DNA of 12,264 bases from JAGUXG01 sp043798435 (GTDB lineage Bacteria; UBA9089; UBA9088; JAGUXG01): positions 1 to 12,264 of the forward strand of contig JAZDOR010000055.1 of assembly GCA_043798435.1 (NCBI GenBank). Reading direction: 5' to 3'. Each line of letters begins with the position of its first letter. The first letter of the stretch is position 1. The notes beneath the pieces were generated by a model. It did not search any database. It was not told where the DNA came from and saw only the letters and a list, made by a program, of their open reading frames with translations. This document shows positions 12,159 through 12,264 of the stretch, piece after piece. Both the position numbers and the translations under genes were made by a program.

Positions 12159-12264
12159 AACTCTAAACTCTAAACTCTTAACTCTAAACTCTTAACTCTA
12201 AACTCTTAACTCTAAACTCTTAACTCTAAACTCTTAACTCTAAACTCTTAACTCTAAACTCTTA
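12159..12264. repeat. Tandem 7-bp array with 14-bp higher-order period, cut by window edge
   Basis: Fifteen perfect consecutive heptamers run from 12159 to 12263: two AACTCTA, then strictly alternating AACTCTT and AACTCTA, so the true unit after the first copy is 14 bp. The array lies upstream of murB and continues past the end of the window. No gene is seen in 12123-12264. Confidence 0.97.

Noticed and set aside
12159..12264. Telomere-like repeat, since the 7-bp unit on the minus strand resembles TTTAGGG
   Set aside because: The units are TTAGAGT/TAAGAGT without G-runs, and the neighbouring genes are bacterial.

Overview
This looks like a chromosomal window from a free-living bacterium with AT-leaning, non-enteric-like DNA. 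It carries a type A RNase P RNA, peptidoglycan (murB) and arginine (argH) genes, a queuosine gene (queH), a thioredoxin-like lipoprotein, and a large secreted multi-Ig protein ending in a T9SS/FlgD-like sorting domain. That combination, with cohesin-like and FlgD-like relics, suits an uncultured diderm candidate phylum. The sequence alone does not allow naming it.

Layout, left to right. A possible partial gene touches the left edge (1-108, minus). rnpB (211-548, minus) starts 4 nt after the stop of a 1074-aa secreted protein (553-3777, minus). queH (3809-4327) and a thioredoxin-fold lipoprotein (4423-5001) follow, both minus. From 5074 to 8503 lies a different kind of region: a plus-strand GT-C glycosyltransferase/TPR fusion (5677-7878) sits between two decayed copies of a secreted-protein C-terminus, amid palindromes and 7-bp repeats. 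The right part is a minus-strand run: murB (11277-12122), an NAD-dependent sugar epimerase (10088-11062), a 37-codon duplicate of the argH start (9930-10043), and argH (8545-9933). A 7-bp tandem array runs off the right edge.

Two themes are not explained by the gene list. First, four promoters have near-perfect -35/-10 boxes (18/18 consensus bases in the boxes of two of them counted together with spacing of exactly 17 bp) whose -10 box lies only 6-7 nt before an ATG or GTG, so the predicted mRNAs are leaderless. One of these starts a 9-codon leader peptide whose TGA overlaps the ATG of the epimerase gene (ATGA); argH is coupled to its upstream duplicate in the same way. Second, almost every intergenic gap holds degenerate 7-bp tandem repeats, each locus with its own heptamer but often arranged as inverted arms around an AT-rich loop. 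The same 7-bp periodicity also occurs inside the glycosyltransferase coding sequence.

Functionally, murB and the epimerase and glycosyltransferase serve the envelope; the large secreted protein and the lipoprotein are exported; argH and queH are housekeeping metabolism. No phage genes, transposase genes, CRISPR array or tRNA genes were recognised.
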